The notes under the pieces: model-generated
The model's input: the letters and a program-made list of their open reading frames with translations, nothing else
What the model was told of the DNA's origin: nothing
Database searches by the model: none
In this document: piece by piece, positions 25,700 to 33,661 of the stretch
How positions within the stretch are numbered: position 1 is the first letter of the stretch
Layout: every line of letters begins with the position of its first letter
Assembly: GCF_014647795.1 (NCBI RefSeq)
Contig: NZ_BMPW01000013.1
Coordinates: 220,089 to 284,088 of the forward strand
Direction of reading: 5' to 3'
Length of the DNA: 64,000 bases
From: Actinoplanes campanulatus
GTDB lineage: Bacteria; Actinomycetota; Actinomycetes; Mycobacteriales; Micromonosporaceae
Translations under genes and position numbers: made by a program

Positions 25700-28438
25700 A
25701 TGCGCTGGCGCTTGCTGGGGCCGATGCGGCTGCACGACGAGAAGGCCGGCCCCGGGGCGGAGCCCGTCGACCTCGGCCCGGGCAAACAGCGCTGCCTGCT
25801 CGCCTCCCTGCTGATGACCCCGCGCCAGGTGGTGCCGGCTGGCACCCTCGTCGACCGGGTCTGGGGCGAGACCCCGCCGCGCTCGGTCACCCCGCTGGCC
25901 CCGTACGCCACCCGCCTGCGCCGCGTCCTCGACCAGGTCCCGGGCGCCGGTGCGATCCGCTGGACCGCCGGCGGCTACCTGATCGACTGCGAGCCCGAGG
26001 AGGTCGACCTGCACCTGGCCCGCCGCCAGGTGTTCGAGGCCCGGGCCGCCGAGGAGGCCGGCGACCACCGGCAGGCCGCCCGGCTGATGCTCACCGCCCT
26101 CGACGACTGGGGACCGGAGGCCCTCGCCGGGGTGCCCGGCCTCTGGGCCGCCCGGGTCCGCTACGCCCTGGCCCGGGAGCGCCTCGACATCATGGCCCGC
26201 CTGGGCCGGGCCGGGCTGCGCCTTGGTCGCGCCGACGAGGTGGCCGAACGCATCGGCCCGCACTCCGCCGAGCATCCCACCGTCGAGAGCCTGGCCGCAG
26301 TGCTGATGGAGGCGCTGGTCGCGGCCGGGCGCCCGGCTCAGGCGCTGGAGGCGTTCGCCCGGACCCGGGACGCCATCGCCGAGGAGCTGGGCAGCGAGCC
26401 CGGGGCCGACCTGACCGGCCTGCACACCCGGATCCTGCGCGGCGAGGCGCCCGGCCGTTCGGCCACCGCCGCCCGGTTCCGGCCCGGCACGCCCGCCCAG
26501 CTGCCCGCCGACGCCATCGCGTTCACCGGCCGCCGCGCCGAACTCGGCGAGCTCGACCGCGCCCTGGGCGGCGGCCCGCGGATCGCCGCGGTCACCGGGC
26601 CGCCCGGCGTCGGCAAGTCCGCGCTCGCCGTGCACTGGGGCCACCGGGCCCGGCGCCGCTTCCCGGACGGCCAGCTCTACCTCAACCTGCGCGGCTTCGA
26701 CAGCGGCGGGGTGATGAGCCCCGAGGAGGCGGCCCGCAACCTGCTCGTCGCGCTCGCCCCGGACCGGCCGGCGCCGGCCGGGCTGGACGCCCGTACCGGG
26801 CTGCTGCGCAGCATGCTGGCCGGGCGCCGGGTGCTGCTGGTCCTCGACAACGCCAAGGACGCCGGCCACGTCCGCCCGCTGCTGCCCGGCGCCGGCGAGT
26901 GCGTGGTGCTGGTCACCAGCCGGGACCGGCTTACCGGGCTGGTCGCCTCGCACGGCGCGTGGCCGGTGCCGCTGGACTCCCTCGACCCGGGTCAGGCCGG
27001 GGAACTGCTGGCCGGGCGGCTCGGGGCGGGCCGGCTCGCCGCCGAGCCGTGCACCGTGGCCACCCTGGTCACGGCCACCGCCGGGCTGCCGCTCGCCCTG
27101 GTCACCGTCGCCGCCCGGGCGGCCATGCGGGCCGGGCAGCCGCTCGGGGAGCTGGCCGCCGAGATCGCCGGCTCCCGGCTGGACGGGCTGGGATCCGCCG
27201 ACGGCGAGACCGACCCGCGGACCGTCTTCTCCTGGTCCTACCGGGCGCTGAGCCCGGCCGCGGCCAGGGTGTTCCGGCTGCTCGGCGCCAACCCCGGACC
27301 GGACCTCTCGGCGGCCGCCGCGCACTCCCTGGCCGGCACCGCCGACGCCGCCGCCGCGCTCGCCGAGCTGGCCGAGGCCAGCCTGGTCTGCGAGCACCGG
27401 CCGGGGCGGTACGCGATGCACGACCTGCTTCGCGCGTACGCCTCGGATCTGCTCGAAAGCGAGGAACGCGGCCCGGCGCTGCGCCGCCTGCTGGACCACC
27501 ACCTGCACACCGGCCACGCGGCCGCGCTGGCCCTCGACTCACAGCGGGAGCCGCTGCGGCTCGCCGCGCCGGAGGCGGGCGTGCGGCCCGAGCCGATCGA
27601 CGGCGAGGCCGCCGCGCTGGCCTGGTTCGCGGTCGAGCACGCCGGGCTGATGGCCGCCATCCGCACCGCCGCCGACCTCGACGACTACGGCTGGCAACTG
27701 CCCTGGGTGGTGATCGACTTCCTGGACCGGCAGGGGCACTGGGACGACTGGATCACGGCCGAGCGGATCGCCGTGGCCGCCGCCCACCGGCGTGGCGAGG
27801 TCCGGGCCGAGGCGCTCGCCCAGCGGGTCCTGGCCCGCGGCTACGTCCAGCTGGGCCGGTACGGCGAGGCCGAGCCGCACTACGCCGAGGCGGACCGGCT
27901 CTACCAGGCGGCCGGCGACCCGGTGGGCCGGGCGCACACCCTGTTCAGCATCAGCTGGATGCGCGAGCAGCAGGGCCGCGACGACGACTGTCTGCGGCTC
28001 ACCAACCAGGCCCTGGAACTCTACCGGGCGGCCGGGCACCGGGTCGGCGAGGCGCGGGCGCTCAACGCGCTCGGCTGGTACCTGGGCCGGCTCGGCCACC
28101 ACGACCTCACCCTGCGGCACTGCCGGGCGGCGCTGGCGTTGCAGCAGGAGCTGGGCGACCGGTACGGCGAGGCGGCCGTCTGGGACAGCATCGGCTGGGC
28201 GCACCACCATCTCGGTGACCACGATCGGGCGGTGGCCGCCTACCGGACCGCGCTCGACCTCTACCGGGCGGCCGGGGACCTGCTCAACGAGGCGGAGATC
28301 CGCGAGCACCTCGGCGACGCGTACGCCGGGGTCGGCGACGCCCCGGCCGCCGCCGGTCAGTGGCGGCAGGCCCTCGCCCTGCTGGAGAAGCTCGACCACC
28401 CGGCCGCGGCCGGGCTGCGGATCAAACTTCGCTCGTGA
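25700..28438 (+). CDS. AfsR/SARP-family regulator with NB-ARC and TPR domains
   Basis: A 912-residue regulator. The N-terminal OmpR-type winged helix (about 1-90, VPAGTLVDRVWGE) is followed by the bacterial transcriptional activation domain (about 95-240). Next comes an NB-ARC ATPase (P-loop GPPGVGKSALAV near 300, LLVLDNAKD as Walker B), and tetratricopeptide repeats fill the last 300 residues. AfsR-type proteins activate secondary metabolism, but no recognisable biosynthetic cluster lies nearby, so the target is unknown. Its 3' end overlaps the converging YciO gene by 17 bases. Confidence 0.92.
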   Translation: MRWRLLGPMRLHDEKAGPGAEPVDLGPGKQRCLLASLLMTPRQVVPAGTLVDRVWGETPPRSVTPLAPYATRLRRVLDQVPGAGAIRWTAGGYLIDCEPEEVDLHLARRQVFEARAAEEAGDHRQAARLMLTALDDWGPEALAGVPGLWAARVRYALARERLDIMARLGRAGLRLGRADEVAERIGPHSAEHPTVESLAAVLMEALVAAGRPAQALEAFARTRDAIAEELGSEPGADLTGLHTRILRGEAPGRSATAARFRPGTPAQLPADAIAFTGRRAELGELDRALGGGPRIAAVTGPPGVGKSALAVHWGHRARRRFPDGQLYLNLRGFDSGGVMSPEEAARNLLVALAPDRPAPAGLDARTGLLRSMLAGRRVLLVLDNAKDAGHVRPLLPGAGECVVLVTSRDRLTGLVASHGAWPVPLDSLDPGQAGELLAGRLGAGRLAAEPCTVATLVTATAGLPLALVTVAARAAMRAGQPLGELAAEIAGSRLDGLGSADGETDPRTVFSWSYRALSPAAARVFRLLGANPGPDLSAAAAHSLAGTADAAAALAELAEASLVCEHRPGRYAMHDLLRAYASDLLESEERGPALRRLLDHHLHTGHAAALALDSQREPLRLAAPEAGVRPEPIDGEAAALAWFAVEHAGLMAAIRTAADLDDYGWQLPWVVIDFLDRQGHWDDWITAERIAVAAAHRRGEVRAEALAQRVLARGYVQLGRYGEAEPHYAEADRLYQAAGDPVGRAHTLFSISWMREQQGRDDDCLRLTNQALELYRAAGHRVGEARALNALGWYLGRLGHHDLTLRHCRAALALQQELGDRYGEAAVWDSIGWAHHHLGDHDRAVAAYRTALDLYRAAGDLLNEAEIREHLGDAYAGVGDAPAAAGQWRQALALLEKLDHPAAAGLRIKLRS

Positions 28439-29051
28439 ACCGGTACGGATCCCCGGCGCCCACCCGCAGGATCTCCGGGGTGCCGCCGGACAAGTCGATC
28501 ACCGTGGTCGGCTCGGTGCCGCAGTCGCCGGAGTCGACCACCGCGTCCAGGGCGTGGTCCAGTTCCTCCTTGATCTGCCAGCCGTGCGTCATCGGCTCGG
28601 TCTCGCCGGGCAGCAGCAACGTGCTGGAGACGAGCGGCTCGCCCAGTTCGGCCAGGATCGCCTGCGCCGTCACGTGACCGGTGATCCGTACCCCCACGGT
28701 CTTCTTCCTGGGGTGCAGCAGACGCCGGGGAACCTCCTTGGTGGCCGGGAGGATGAACGTGAACGGCCCCGGGGTCGACGCCTTCACCGCCCGGAACAGC
28801 GCGTTGTTGATCGTCACGAAATGACCCAGCTGGGCGAAGTCATGACACATCAGGGTGAAATGGTGCCGATCGTCGAGATGACGGATCGCCCGGATCCGGT
28901 CCAGCGCCTCCTTGCTGCCCAACCGGCAGCCCAGCGCGAAGCATGAGTCCGTCGGATAGGCGATCAGAGCGTCGCCGCGGATCAGGTCGGCGATCTGATG
29001 GATGCTGCGCTGCTGCGGATTGTCCGGGTGCACGTCGAAGTACTTGGCCAC
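28422..29051 (-). CDS. YciO/YrdC/Sua5-domain protein
   Basis: A 209-residue protein aligning by eye along its whole length with E. coli YciO (FDVHPDNPQQRSIHQ at the start, then YPTDSCFALGC, HFTLMCHD and PGPFTFILPATKEVPRRLL). The fold binds ATP/nucleotide and tRNA-like ligands. True Sua5/YrdC makes threonylcarbamoyl-AMP for tRNA t6A; the activity of YciO paralogues is less clear. GTG 29051 lies 7 bases after a TAAGCT -10 box, so the message is probably leaderless. Confidence 0.92.
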   Translation of the reverse strand: MAKYFDVHPDNPQQRSIHQIADLIRGDALIAYPTDSCFALGCRLGSKEALDRIRAIRHLDDRHHFTLMCHDFAQLGHFVTINNALFRAVKASTPGPFTFILPATKEVPRRLLHPRKKTVGVRITGHVTAQAILAELGEPLVSSTLLLPGETEPMTHGWQIKEELDHALDAVVDSGDCGTEPTTVIDLSGGTPEILRVGAGDPYRFTSEV

Positions 29052-29058
29052 TCGTCGC

Positions 29059-29068
29059 AGCTTAGGCT
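29059..29068. promoter_or_regulatory. Divergent promoter with -10 boxes sharing one TA step
   Basis: The 10-mer AGCTTAGGCT encodes TAAGCT on the minus strand (29059-29064), 7 bases from the YciO GTG, and TAGGCT on the plus strand (29063-29068), 6 bases from the Nudix ATG. The central TA (29063-29064) belongs to both boxes. The whole intergenic gap is only 23 bp, so each -35 region lies inside the opposite gene and both messages would be leaderless. Confidence 0.7.
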
Positions 29069-29074
29069 GCGGTC

Positions 29075-29527
29075 ATGGCGAGCGTTCACCGTCCGGCGGC
29101 AAGAGTGATCTGTTTCGACGCCGACGGGCGTGTCCTGCTCCTGTACTGGGAGGATCCGGTCACCGGCGACCGCCTCTGGGAACCACCCGGCGGCGGCATC
29201 GACCCGGGCGAGACGCCGCTGCTGGCCGCCCGGCGCGAACTGGCCGAGGAGACCGGGCTCGACCCGTCCGCGGTCCGGGAGCGATGCATCGACGTGCCGC
29301 GCGACACCTGGTGGAAGGGGACCCACTTCGTGGGCCCCGAGCAGTTCTTCCCGGCCTTCTTCGGCACCGCACGGCCGTCCGTGACCAGAGACAACCTGCT
29401 TTCGTACGAGCAGAGCGAACTCCAGGGACATCGGTGGGTCCACCCCGCCGACCTGCACACGCTGCCCGGCCGCCTCGAACCGCCCACCCTGCCCGCCGTG
29501 ATCGCGGAACTGCGCGCCCCGGCCTGA
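29075..29527 (+). CDS. Nudix hydrolase
   Basis: A 150-residue protein with a full Nudix box (GIDPGETPLLAARRELAEET followed by GL), fitting Gx5Ex7REUxEExGU, which binds Mg and cleaves nucleoside-diphosphate-linked compounds. Substrate cannot be told. There is no ribosome site; a TAGGCT -10 box lies 6 bases before ATG 29075. It converges on the GH26 gene with only 6 bases between stop codons. Confidence 0.93.
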   Translation: MASVHRPAARVICFDADGRVLLLYWEDPVTGDRLWEPPGGGIDPGETPLLAARRELAEETGLDPSAVRERCIDVPRDTWWKGTHFVGPEQFFPAFFGTARPSVTRDNLLSYEQSELQGHRWVHPADLHTLPGRLEPPTLPAVIAELRAPA

Positions 29528-29533
29528 CCGGGG

Positions 29534-30499
29534 TCAGCCGGAGAAGCGGGCGGAGCGCGCCATCCTGCGGTAGGCCGCCAGCGCCTCGGCGTCGCTGTCC
29601 GGCCGGAAGTTGCGGGACGTCCCCTTCTGCCGGTCGGTGTCGAACCAGACGACCGCGCCGACCGACGGGGTCTCCTTCACGTAGGCGGAGAGCTTCCGGA
29701 TCCACGGGGCCTTGGTGCCCCTACCGTGGCCGATCGCCGCGGTCTCGGCCAGCACGATCGGCTTGCGCTTGCCGTAGGCCGACACGATCGGGCTGAACAG
29801 CGTCCGCGGCGACTCCTTGGAGAAGTTGTAGCCGGAGACGCCCACCCAGTCGACGTAGTCGTCGCCCGGGTAGTAGTTCTCGAACCGATTCCACGAGACG
29901 TCCGGCCCGGAGTTCCAGTTCGGCGCCCACACCCAGGCCACGTTGGCAGCACCCTCGTCCCGGAAGATCCGGTGGATGCGCCGCCACGACCTGATGTAGC
30001 CGGCGGGCTTCTTCCCGTTGTGGGCGCCGTCCCAGGCGAACCAGTTGCCGTTCATCTCCCACGCCCAGCGCAGCATGATCGGCCGTTTCATGCCGGCCAG
30101 CCGGTTCGCCATCAGGGCGATGTTCTTGTCGGACCTACCGCTGGTGATCCGCTTGTGGGTGGTGCCGTCCCAGGAGACCATCAGGACCGCGCTCGCGGGC
30201 ACCTCCGGCTCGGCGAGCGGCGCGTAGCCGGACCACGGGTAGTAGCGGTGCACGATCCGCTGCTCCCGGCCGAGCTGTCGTCGGCGCAGCGCCAGGCTCT
30301 CGGTGAGCGTCCGCCCGCGCAGCGACAGGTACGAGCCGAGCAGCGCCTTCCCCTTCCGGAAGGGGACCGCGCCGCCCCGGGCAGCGGCCGCCTCGGCGCC
30401 GCCCGACACGGCGCCGGACAGGGCCACCGCCGGCACGGTCAAGGTCAGCAGGCTCAGCACCCGCCGGCGGGCCAGCCCGTCATGCTGCTCGTTCTCCAT
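29534..30499 (-). CDS. Secreted GH26-type glycoside hydrolase
   Basis: A 321-residue exported protein with a Tat-like signal (ARRRVLSLLTLTVPAVALSG). The catalytic acid/base Glu sits in RWAWEMNGNW and the nucleophile Glu in IVLAETAA, the GH26 pattern (beta-mannanase or related endo-glucanase/lichenase). Start ATG 30499 places the Arg motif correctly; an earlier in-frame start would add a short Arg-rich stretch. A CAGGCT -10-like box lies 7 bases upstream, suggesting a leaderless message. Confidence 0.85.
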   Translation of the reverse strand: MENEQHDGLARRRVLSLLTLTVPAVALSGAVSGGAEAAAARGGAVPFRKGKALLGSYLSLRGRTLTESLALRRRQLGREQRIVHRYYPWSGYAPLAEPEVPASAVLMVSWDGTTHKRITSGRSDKNIALMANRLAGMKRPIMLRWAWEMNGNWFAWDGAHNGKKPAGYIRSWRRIHRIFRDEGAANVAWVWAPNWNSGPDVSWNRFENYYPGDDYVDWVGVSGYNFSKESPRTLFSPIVSAYGKRKPIVLAETAAIGHGRGTKAPWIRKLSAYVKETPSVGAVVWFDTDRQKGTSRNFRPDSDAEALAAYRRMARSARFSG

Positions 30500-30579
30500 C
30501 CGAACCAGCCTGCCGCAACCCGGACGGCCCGCCCTCACCCCCGCGGCCGCCGAAGATCACCCGTTCAGCCGGACGGACC

Positions 30580-31326
30580 TCAGCGGTCCAGCAGGTCGCG
30601 GCGAGCCTCCGCCAGCGCGTCGCTGACGTCCTCCGGGTCGAGGCGGCGTACGTCGTAGGCGTCGACCAGATGCCCGGCGAGCCCGTCCCAGATCTCGATC
30701 GCCTCCTCGACCAGCTCCAGCGCCTCCGTGCCGGCCGGCCCCGCGCACAGGATCTCGGTCTCGGCGATGAGGCGGCGGCCCGCGTCCTCCACGTCGGCGA
30801 TCTCCCACCGGGAGCCGGTGGTCACGGCCTCGACCTCCTGGAGGACGGCCTCGTACACCTCGACCGCGGAACGGTGCTCGAGCAGGCCCGCCGCGCTCAG
30901 CAGCCGGGCCGCGAACAGCCGGTCCCGTTCCGCGTGTTCGACCACCAGCGCGGCCAGCCGGGCGGGGTCGAGCATCCGGACGGCCCGCTGGTAGACGGCG
31001 TGGTCCGGCTCCTCGGCGTACGGGTCGGCCTCGGCGGCGAACCGCACGTCGGCGTCGAATGAGGTCAGCGCCACGGCGACGGCGTGGGCGCAGAAACCGT
31101 CGTCGTCGGACGGGCCGTCGCAGTCGCACTCGCCGGTGAACGCCCGGTCGACGACGCCCACCCAGGCCAGGTACAGGGCGCCGTCGTCGGTCACCTCGGC
31201 CTGCGCGCCGCCGCCGACGGAGGTCAGGTCGCCGACGGCGCCGGTGGCGGTCAGGCGGTCGGCGACCGCGATGATGCCGGAGGGGATCGAGTCACGGAAC
31301 GCGGGTACGTCGATGAGGGCCGCCAT
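30580..31326 (-). CDS. SWIM zinc-finger domain protein
   Basis: A 248-residue protein with a SWIM-type zinc site near residue 65-80: CDC, a short acidic loop, then CAH (CxCxnCxH). The rest is helical and acidic. SWIM domains bind DNA or protein; actinobacterial members are uncharacterised. The start is ATG 31326, where a TAGGGT -10 box lies 8 bases upstream and overlaps the stop codon of the decayed glucosidase gene. An upstream in-frame extension runs through that relic and is not part of the gene. Confidence 0.85.
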   Translation of the reverse strand: MAALIDVPAFRDSIPSGIIAVADRLTATGAVGDLTSVGGGAQAEVTDDGALYLAWVGVVDRAFTGECDCDGPSDDDGFCAHAVAVALTSFDADVRFAAEADPYAEEPDHAVYQRAVRMLDPARLAALVVEHAERDRLFAARLLSAAGLLEHRSAVEVYEAVLQEVEAVTTGSRWEIADVEDAGRRLIAETEILCAGPAGTEALELVEEAIEIWDGLAGHLVDAYDVRRLDPEDVSDALAEARRDLLDR

Positions 31327-31337
31327 GATCGGGAACC

Positions 31338-31552
31338 CTACCGGTCGACGGTGATCCAGGCGGCGGTGTCCGGGGCAGCAGGCCCCGGAGGTGAGCGACC
31401 CGTTGGTGAGCCGGACGCGACCGGCCAGCAGGGGGACCGGCACGGTGCCCATGGCGACGGGGTTGGGGACGATGTCGACGATCACCCGCAGGCCAGGTTC
31501 ACGGGCACGGGCCGGCATCCACCTGGTAGACGACCCCGTCACGCCACCACAT
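31338..31552 (-). pseudogene. Collapsed relic of a GH13 alpha-glucosidase
   Basis: About 215 bases keep three separate landmarks of a normally 500+ residue GH13 alpha-glucosidase, in order but in different frames. The start ATG at 31552 opens MWWRDGVVYQVDAG, the usual N-terminus. A shifted frame then reads PGLRVIVDIVPNPV, conserved region I. It continues into GTVPVPLLAGRVRLTNGSL, like the C-terminal beta domain. One more shift gives PDTAAWITVDR and stop TAG at 31340-31338, the usual C-terminus. Large internal deletions plus frameshifts explain this. The comparison is with family patterns from memory, not an alignment. Confidence 0.8.
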
Positions 31553-31555
31553 CGG

Positions 31556-31711
31556 TCAGCGGCGGTGGCCGCGGCTCTGCAGGCGGGTCAGCAGGTTGCG
31601 GATGCGGGCCTGGTTCTCCGGCTTGGCCAGCTCGCGGCGGCCCCGGTCGACGATCTGCCGGCCGCGCGGGCTGCTCAGAAACGCTTGGATGCGCTGCGTG
31701 ATGGTGGGCAT
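31556..31711 (-). CDS. Conserved-looking 51-residue basic protein
   Basis: MPTITQRIQAFLSSPRGRQI begins a 51-residue Arg-rich helical protein with no membrane segment or cysteines. It has no recognised domain. It is supported by high GC at third codon positions, a GGAG site before ATG 31711, and a stop that falls just 4 bases before the glucosidase relic. Similar short proteins of this style are common in actinobacteria, but the function is unknown. It could also be annotated as hypothetical or missed. Confidence 0.65.
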   Translation of the reverse strand: MPTITQRIQAFLSSPRGRQIVDRGRRELAKPENQARIRNLLTRLQSRGHRR

Positions 31712-31798
31712 GACTCCAGTGTGCCCGGCTTTGCGTGGCGCGACACGTGCGAGCGGACGATGCTGAGCAGGTAACCACCGTGAGTGTGAGGAGTCCCC

Positions 31799-33226
31799 GT
31801 GGAGACCGATCTGTTCATCGCCGGGAAGTGGGTGCCCGCGTCCTCGGGCAGCCGGTTCGACGTGCTCGACCCGGCGACCGGCGACACCATCGCGTCGGTC
31901 GCCGACGGTGGGGAGGCGGATGCGATCGCCGCGGTGGAGGCGGCCGCCGCGGCCGGTCCGGGCTGGGCCGCGACCTCGCCGCGGGCCCGGTCGGAGGTGC
32001 TGCGCAGGGCGTTCACGTTGATGACCGAACGCGCCGCGGACCTGGCGAAGCTGATCAGCCTGGAGAACGGCAAGGCGCTCACCGACGCGAAGGGCGAGGT
32101 GACGTACGCCGCCGAGTTCTTCCGCTGGTTCGCCGAGGAGGCGGTGCGGGGCGAGGGCGCGATCGCGACGGCGCCGTCCGGCGCCAACCGGATCCTGGTG
32201 GTCCGCCAGCCGGTCGGCGTGTGTGTGCTGGTGACGCCGTGGAACTTCCCCGCCGCGATGGCGACCCGCAAGATCGGCCCGGCGCTGGCCGCCGGCTGCA
32301 CGGTGATTCTCAAACCGGCCAGCGACACGCCGCTCACCGCCCTGGCCATGGCCGCGCTCCTGGCCGAGGCCGGCGTGCCGGACGGTGTGGTGAACGTGCT
32401 GCCGTCCCGGAGTTCGGGCCGGGTGGTGTCGGCCATGCTGCGCGACTCCCGGGTGCGCAAGCTGTCGTTCACCGGTTCCACCGAGGTCGGCCGGATCCTG
32501 CTGGCCCAGGCCGCGGAGAACGTCGTGAACACGTCGATGGAGCTGGGCGGCAACGCCCCGTTCGTGGTGTTCGCCGACGCCGACCTGGACGCCGCGATCG
32601 AGGGCGCGATGATCGCGAAGATGCGTAACGGCGGGGAGGCGTGCACCGCGGCGAACCGGTTCTTCGTCGAGTCCGGTGTGGCCGGCGAGTTCGCCCGGCG
32701 GCTGGCGCAGCGCATGTCGGAGCTGGTGGTGGGCCCGGGCACGGACGAGAGGACGCAGGTCGGTCCGCTGGTCAACGAGGACACCGTGGCCAAGGTGGAC
32801 GGTCTGGTCCGGGGCGCCCTGGACGGCGGCGCGTCGGCGGTCACCGGGGGCAGCCGGCCGGCCGGTCCGGGCTTCTACTATCCGCCGACGGTGCTGACCG
32901 GGGTGGCCGCGGACGCGCCGATCCTGCGGGAGGAGATCTTCGGGCCGGTCGCGCCGATCGTCACGTTCACCGGCGAGGACGAGGCGGTCCGGCTGGCCAA
33001 CGACACCGAGTACGGCCTGGTCGCGTACGTCTACACCAGAGACCTGGCGCGTGGCCTGCGGGTGAGCGAGGCGATCGAGGCCGGCATGGTCGGCATCAAT
33101 CGGGGCCTGGTCAGTGACCCGGCCGCGCCGTTCGGCGGGGTGAAGCAGAGCGGCATCGGCCGGGAGGGCGGCCACGAGGGCCTGCTCGAGTACCTCGAAT
33201 CGAAGTACATCGCCGTCAACTGGTGA
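31799..33226 (+). CDS. gabD: Succinate-semialdehyde dehydrogenase
   Basis: A 475-residue aldehyde dehydrogenase. Catalytic Glu248 is in MELGGNAP and Cys282 in GGEACTAANRF; the cofactor loop is FTGSTEVGR and the N-terminal motif TPWNFPAAM. Overall resemblance is to GabD, which oxidises succinate semialdehyde to succinate in GABA breakdown. GTG 31799 follows TGAGGAG. No GABA transaminase is adjacent, so the exact substrate is an inference. Confidence 0.88.
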   Translation: METDLFIAGKWVPASSGSRFDVLDPATGDTIASVADGGEADAIAAVEAAAAAGPGWAATSPRARSEVLRRAFTLMTERAADLAKLISLENGKALTDAKGEVTYAAEFFRWFAEEAVRGEGAIATAPSGANRILVVRQPVGVCVLVTPWNFPAAMATRKIGPALAAGCTVILKPASDTPLTALAMAALLAEAGVPDGVVNVLPSRSSGRVVSAMLRDSRVRKLSFTGSTEVGRILLAQAAENVVNTSMELGGNAPFVVFADADLDAAIEGAMIAKMRNGGEACTAANRFFVESGVAGEFARRLAQRMSELVVGPGTDERTQVGPLVNEDTVAKVDGLVRGALDGGASAVTGGSRPAGPGFYYPPTVLTGVAADAPILREEIFGPVAPIVTFTGEDEAVRLANDTEYGLVAYVYTRDLARGLRVSEAIEAGMVGINRGLVSDPAAPFGGVKQSGIGREGGHEGLLEYLESKYIAVNW

Positions 33227-33237
33227 TCCGTCTTCAG

Positions 33238-33265
33238 CTATTCTGCTAGGCACCTAGTGGAATAG
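33238..33265. promoter_or_regulatory. 28-bp dyad, probable operator of the YtrA-type GntR regulator
   Basis: Nested symmetric arms CTATTC/GAATAG and CTAGG/CCTAG around a CA centre form a near-perfect 28-bp palindrome ending 9 bases before the GntR start. Long dyads immediately upstream are typical of YtrA-subfamily autoregulation. Confidence 0.75.
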
Positions 33266-33274
33266 AGGTTACGG

Positions 33275-33661
33275 ATGATCGAGTTCCATCTGGACGCCCG
33301 GTCCGGTGTGTCGCCGTACATGCAGCTCATCCAGCAGGTGCGGCACGCGCTGCGGCTGGGCGTCCTGCGCGAGGGCGACAGGCTGCCCACCGTCAAGGAG
33401 GTGGTGGCCCGGATCGCCATCAACCCGAACACGGTGTCCAAGGCGTACCGGGAGCTGGAGTACGAGGGGCTGGTCCAGGCGCGGCCCGGGCTCGGCACGT
33501 TCGTCACGCGGACCCTCGCCGCGGACGCCGAGAGCCACCGACCGCTGCGCCATGACCTGGAGCGATGGCTGGCCGGGGCGCGCGCCGCCGGCCTCGACGA
33601 CGAGAGCATCGAGGCACTCTTCGTCAGCGCGTTCCGCGCCTTCCAGGAGGCGCGACCGTGA
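33275..33661 (+). CDS. GntR-family regulator, YtrA subfamily
   Basis: A 128-residue protein. Its winged helix (GDRLPTVKEVVARIAINPNT followed by VSKAYRELEYEGL) is followed by only a short C-terminal dimerisation helix, the YtrA hallmark. These regulators control neighbouring ABC exporters and respond to cell-envelope-active compounds. The stop overlaps the GTG of the ATPase gene, so the three genes form a coupled operon. Confidence 0.93.
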   Translation: MIEFHLDARSGVSPYMQLIQQVRHALRLGVLREGDRLPTVKEVVARIAINPNTVSKAYRELEYEGLVQARPGLGTFVTRTLAADAESHRPLRHDLERWLAGARAAGLDDESIEALFVSAFRAFQEARP

